A model generated the notes under the pieces. The model had not been told where the DNA came from, searched no databases, and saw only the letters and a list, made by a program, of their open reading frames with translations. A DNA stretch of 5,583 nucleotides from a bacterium (GTDB taxonomy: Bacteria > Eremiobacterota > Eremiobacteria > Baltobacterales > Baltobacteraceae): positions 1 through 5,583 of the forward strand of contig JAJXVC010000132.1 of the NCBI GenBank assembly GCA_021782295.1. Reading direction: 5' to 3'. Below, piece by piece: positions 5,215 to 5,583 of the stretch. The first letter of the stretch is position 1. Every line of letters begins with the position of its first letter. The position numbers were made by a program, and so were the translations under genes.

Positions 5215-5583
5215 ATGCTTGATATTTTCGGGATCACCAGCGCACAATTTCAAACGTTCTTTTTGATTTTCACGCGGGTTAGCACGATGCTCTTCGTCTT
5301 CCCGATTTTTTCCGCTCCGCAGATTCCGATTCAAACGCGCTTTGGCCTTGGCGCGTTGATTTCGTTTCTGCTCCTGCATACGGTGCCGACGCTCCCGCCC
5401 TTTACGAACCTCGTCGCGCTCGTGATCGCCATTCTCGCGCAGATCGCCTTGGGCGCAATCGTCGGGTATATCGCCTCGCTGGTCTTTGCCGGGATTCAGT
5501 TCGCCGGCGAGCTCGTCGATTTGGAGATCGGTTACGCGATTGCCAACGTCATCAGTCCGACGACCCAGCAGCAAATCACGATT
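5215..5583 (+). CDS. fliR: Flagellar type III export gate protein FliR, 3'-truncated by the window edge
   Basis: FliR is the single-copy subunit that completes the FliP5-FliQ4-FliR1 export gate. The first 123 residues are present and the frame is open to the last base; the family is usually about 250-260 residues, so roughly half is missing. The visible part starts MLDIFGITSAQFQTFFLIFTR. It has the conserved R-x-S/T-x-x-x-F-x-x-P-(I/F)-F segment (RVSTMLFVFPIFS, 21-33) followed by IPIQTRFGLGALISFLL. Hydrophobic helices lie at about 11-30, 43-56 and 64-95. The family motif GYIASLVFAGIQFAGELVDLEIGYAIANVISP (84-115) matches 'G...RLVF.A.Q.AG.LI..Q.G...A...DP'. The start ATG lies 6 nt after fliQ with a modest AGGG site. 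flhB commonly follows fliR, but nothing downstream is visible. Confidence 0.94.
   Translation, partial: MLDIFGITSAQFQTFFLIFTRVSTMLFVFPIFSAPQIPIQTRFGLGALISFLLLHTVPTLPPFTNLVALVIAILAQIALGAIVGYIASLVFAGIQFAGELVDLEIGYAIANVISPTTQQQITI

Noticed and set aside
5050..5574. 174-residue open frame on the - strand opposite fliQ-fliR
   Set aside because: The + strand carries an in-frame FliR with family motifs to the window edge. The antisense product is a charged low-complexity shadow.
4157..5583. Lower GC of fliP-fliR as a sign of horizontal transfer
   Set aside because: These are very hydrophobic proteins, and Phe, Ile and Leu codons (TTT, ATT, TTG) lower the GC. Overlapping gene ends and normal gene order argue for a native operon.

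Overview
The window is one uninterrupted flagellar operon segment, with every gene on the + strand. It holds nine genes in the order flbD (5' end cut off), motA, motB, fliM, fliN/fliY, fliO, fliP, fliQ and fliR (3' end cut off). Junctions run from a 4-nt overlap to a 20-nt gap. There is no gene-free stretch longer than 20 bases, and I see no RNA gene, mobile element, CRISPR array, internal promoter or terminator.

By region: bases 3-191 encode the end of a small FlbD/SwrD-type protein. Bases 208-1893 encode the stator pair MotA and MotB, which turn ion flow into torque. Bases 1903-3783 encode two rotor switch (C-ring) proteins: FliM, with a clear CheY-P docking motif, and a FliN/FliY protein with a CheC-like N-terminal half that has lost most of its phosphatase residues. 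Bases 3804-5583 encode the export-gate core of the flagellar type III secretion system: FliO, FliP, FliQ and the first 123 residues of FliR. Stator, switch and export gate would be made from one message, mostly by translational coupling.

Organism: GC is moderately high (roughly 60% by eye). The order flbD-motA-motB-fliM-fliY-fliOPQR and the CheC-like part on the FliN protein resemble the layouts of Firmicutes and deep-branching phyla rather than enterobacteria. Eremiobacterota, Armatimonadota or a high-GC Firmicute are guesses, and the sequence alone does not settle the phylum. fliL, often found between motB and fliM, and cheY, often found after fliY, are both absent here.

The gene content is ordinary core flagellar biology and I do not see a new system. 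The points worth a second look are at finer scale: a canonical-looking -1 frameshift signal inside motB (A_AAA_AAC, 9 nt, then a perfect 8-bp stem); a second 7-A run at the domain linker of fliN; a pair of mutually exclusive hairpins over the fliO ribosome binding site; the eroded CheC active sites; and a strong excess of the palindrome CGATCG that stops abruptly before fliO.
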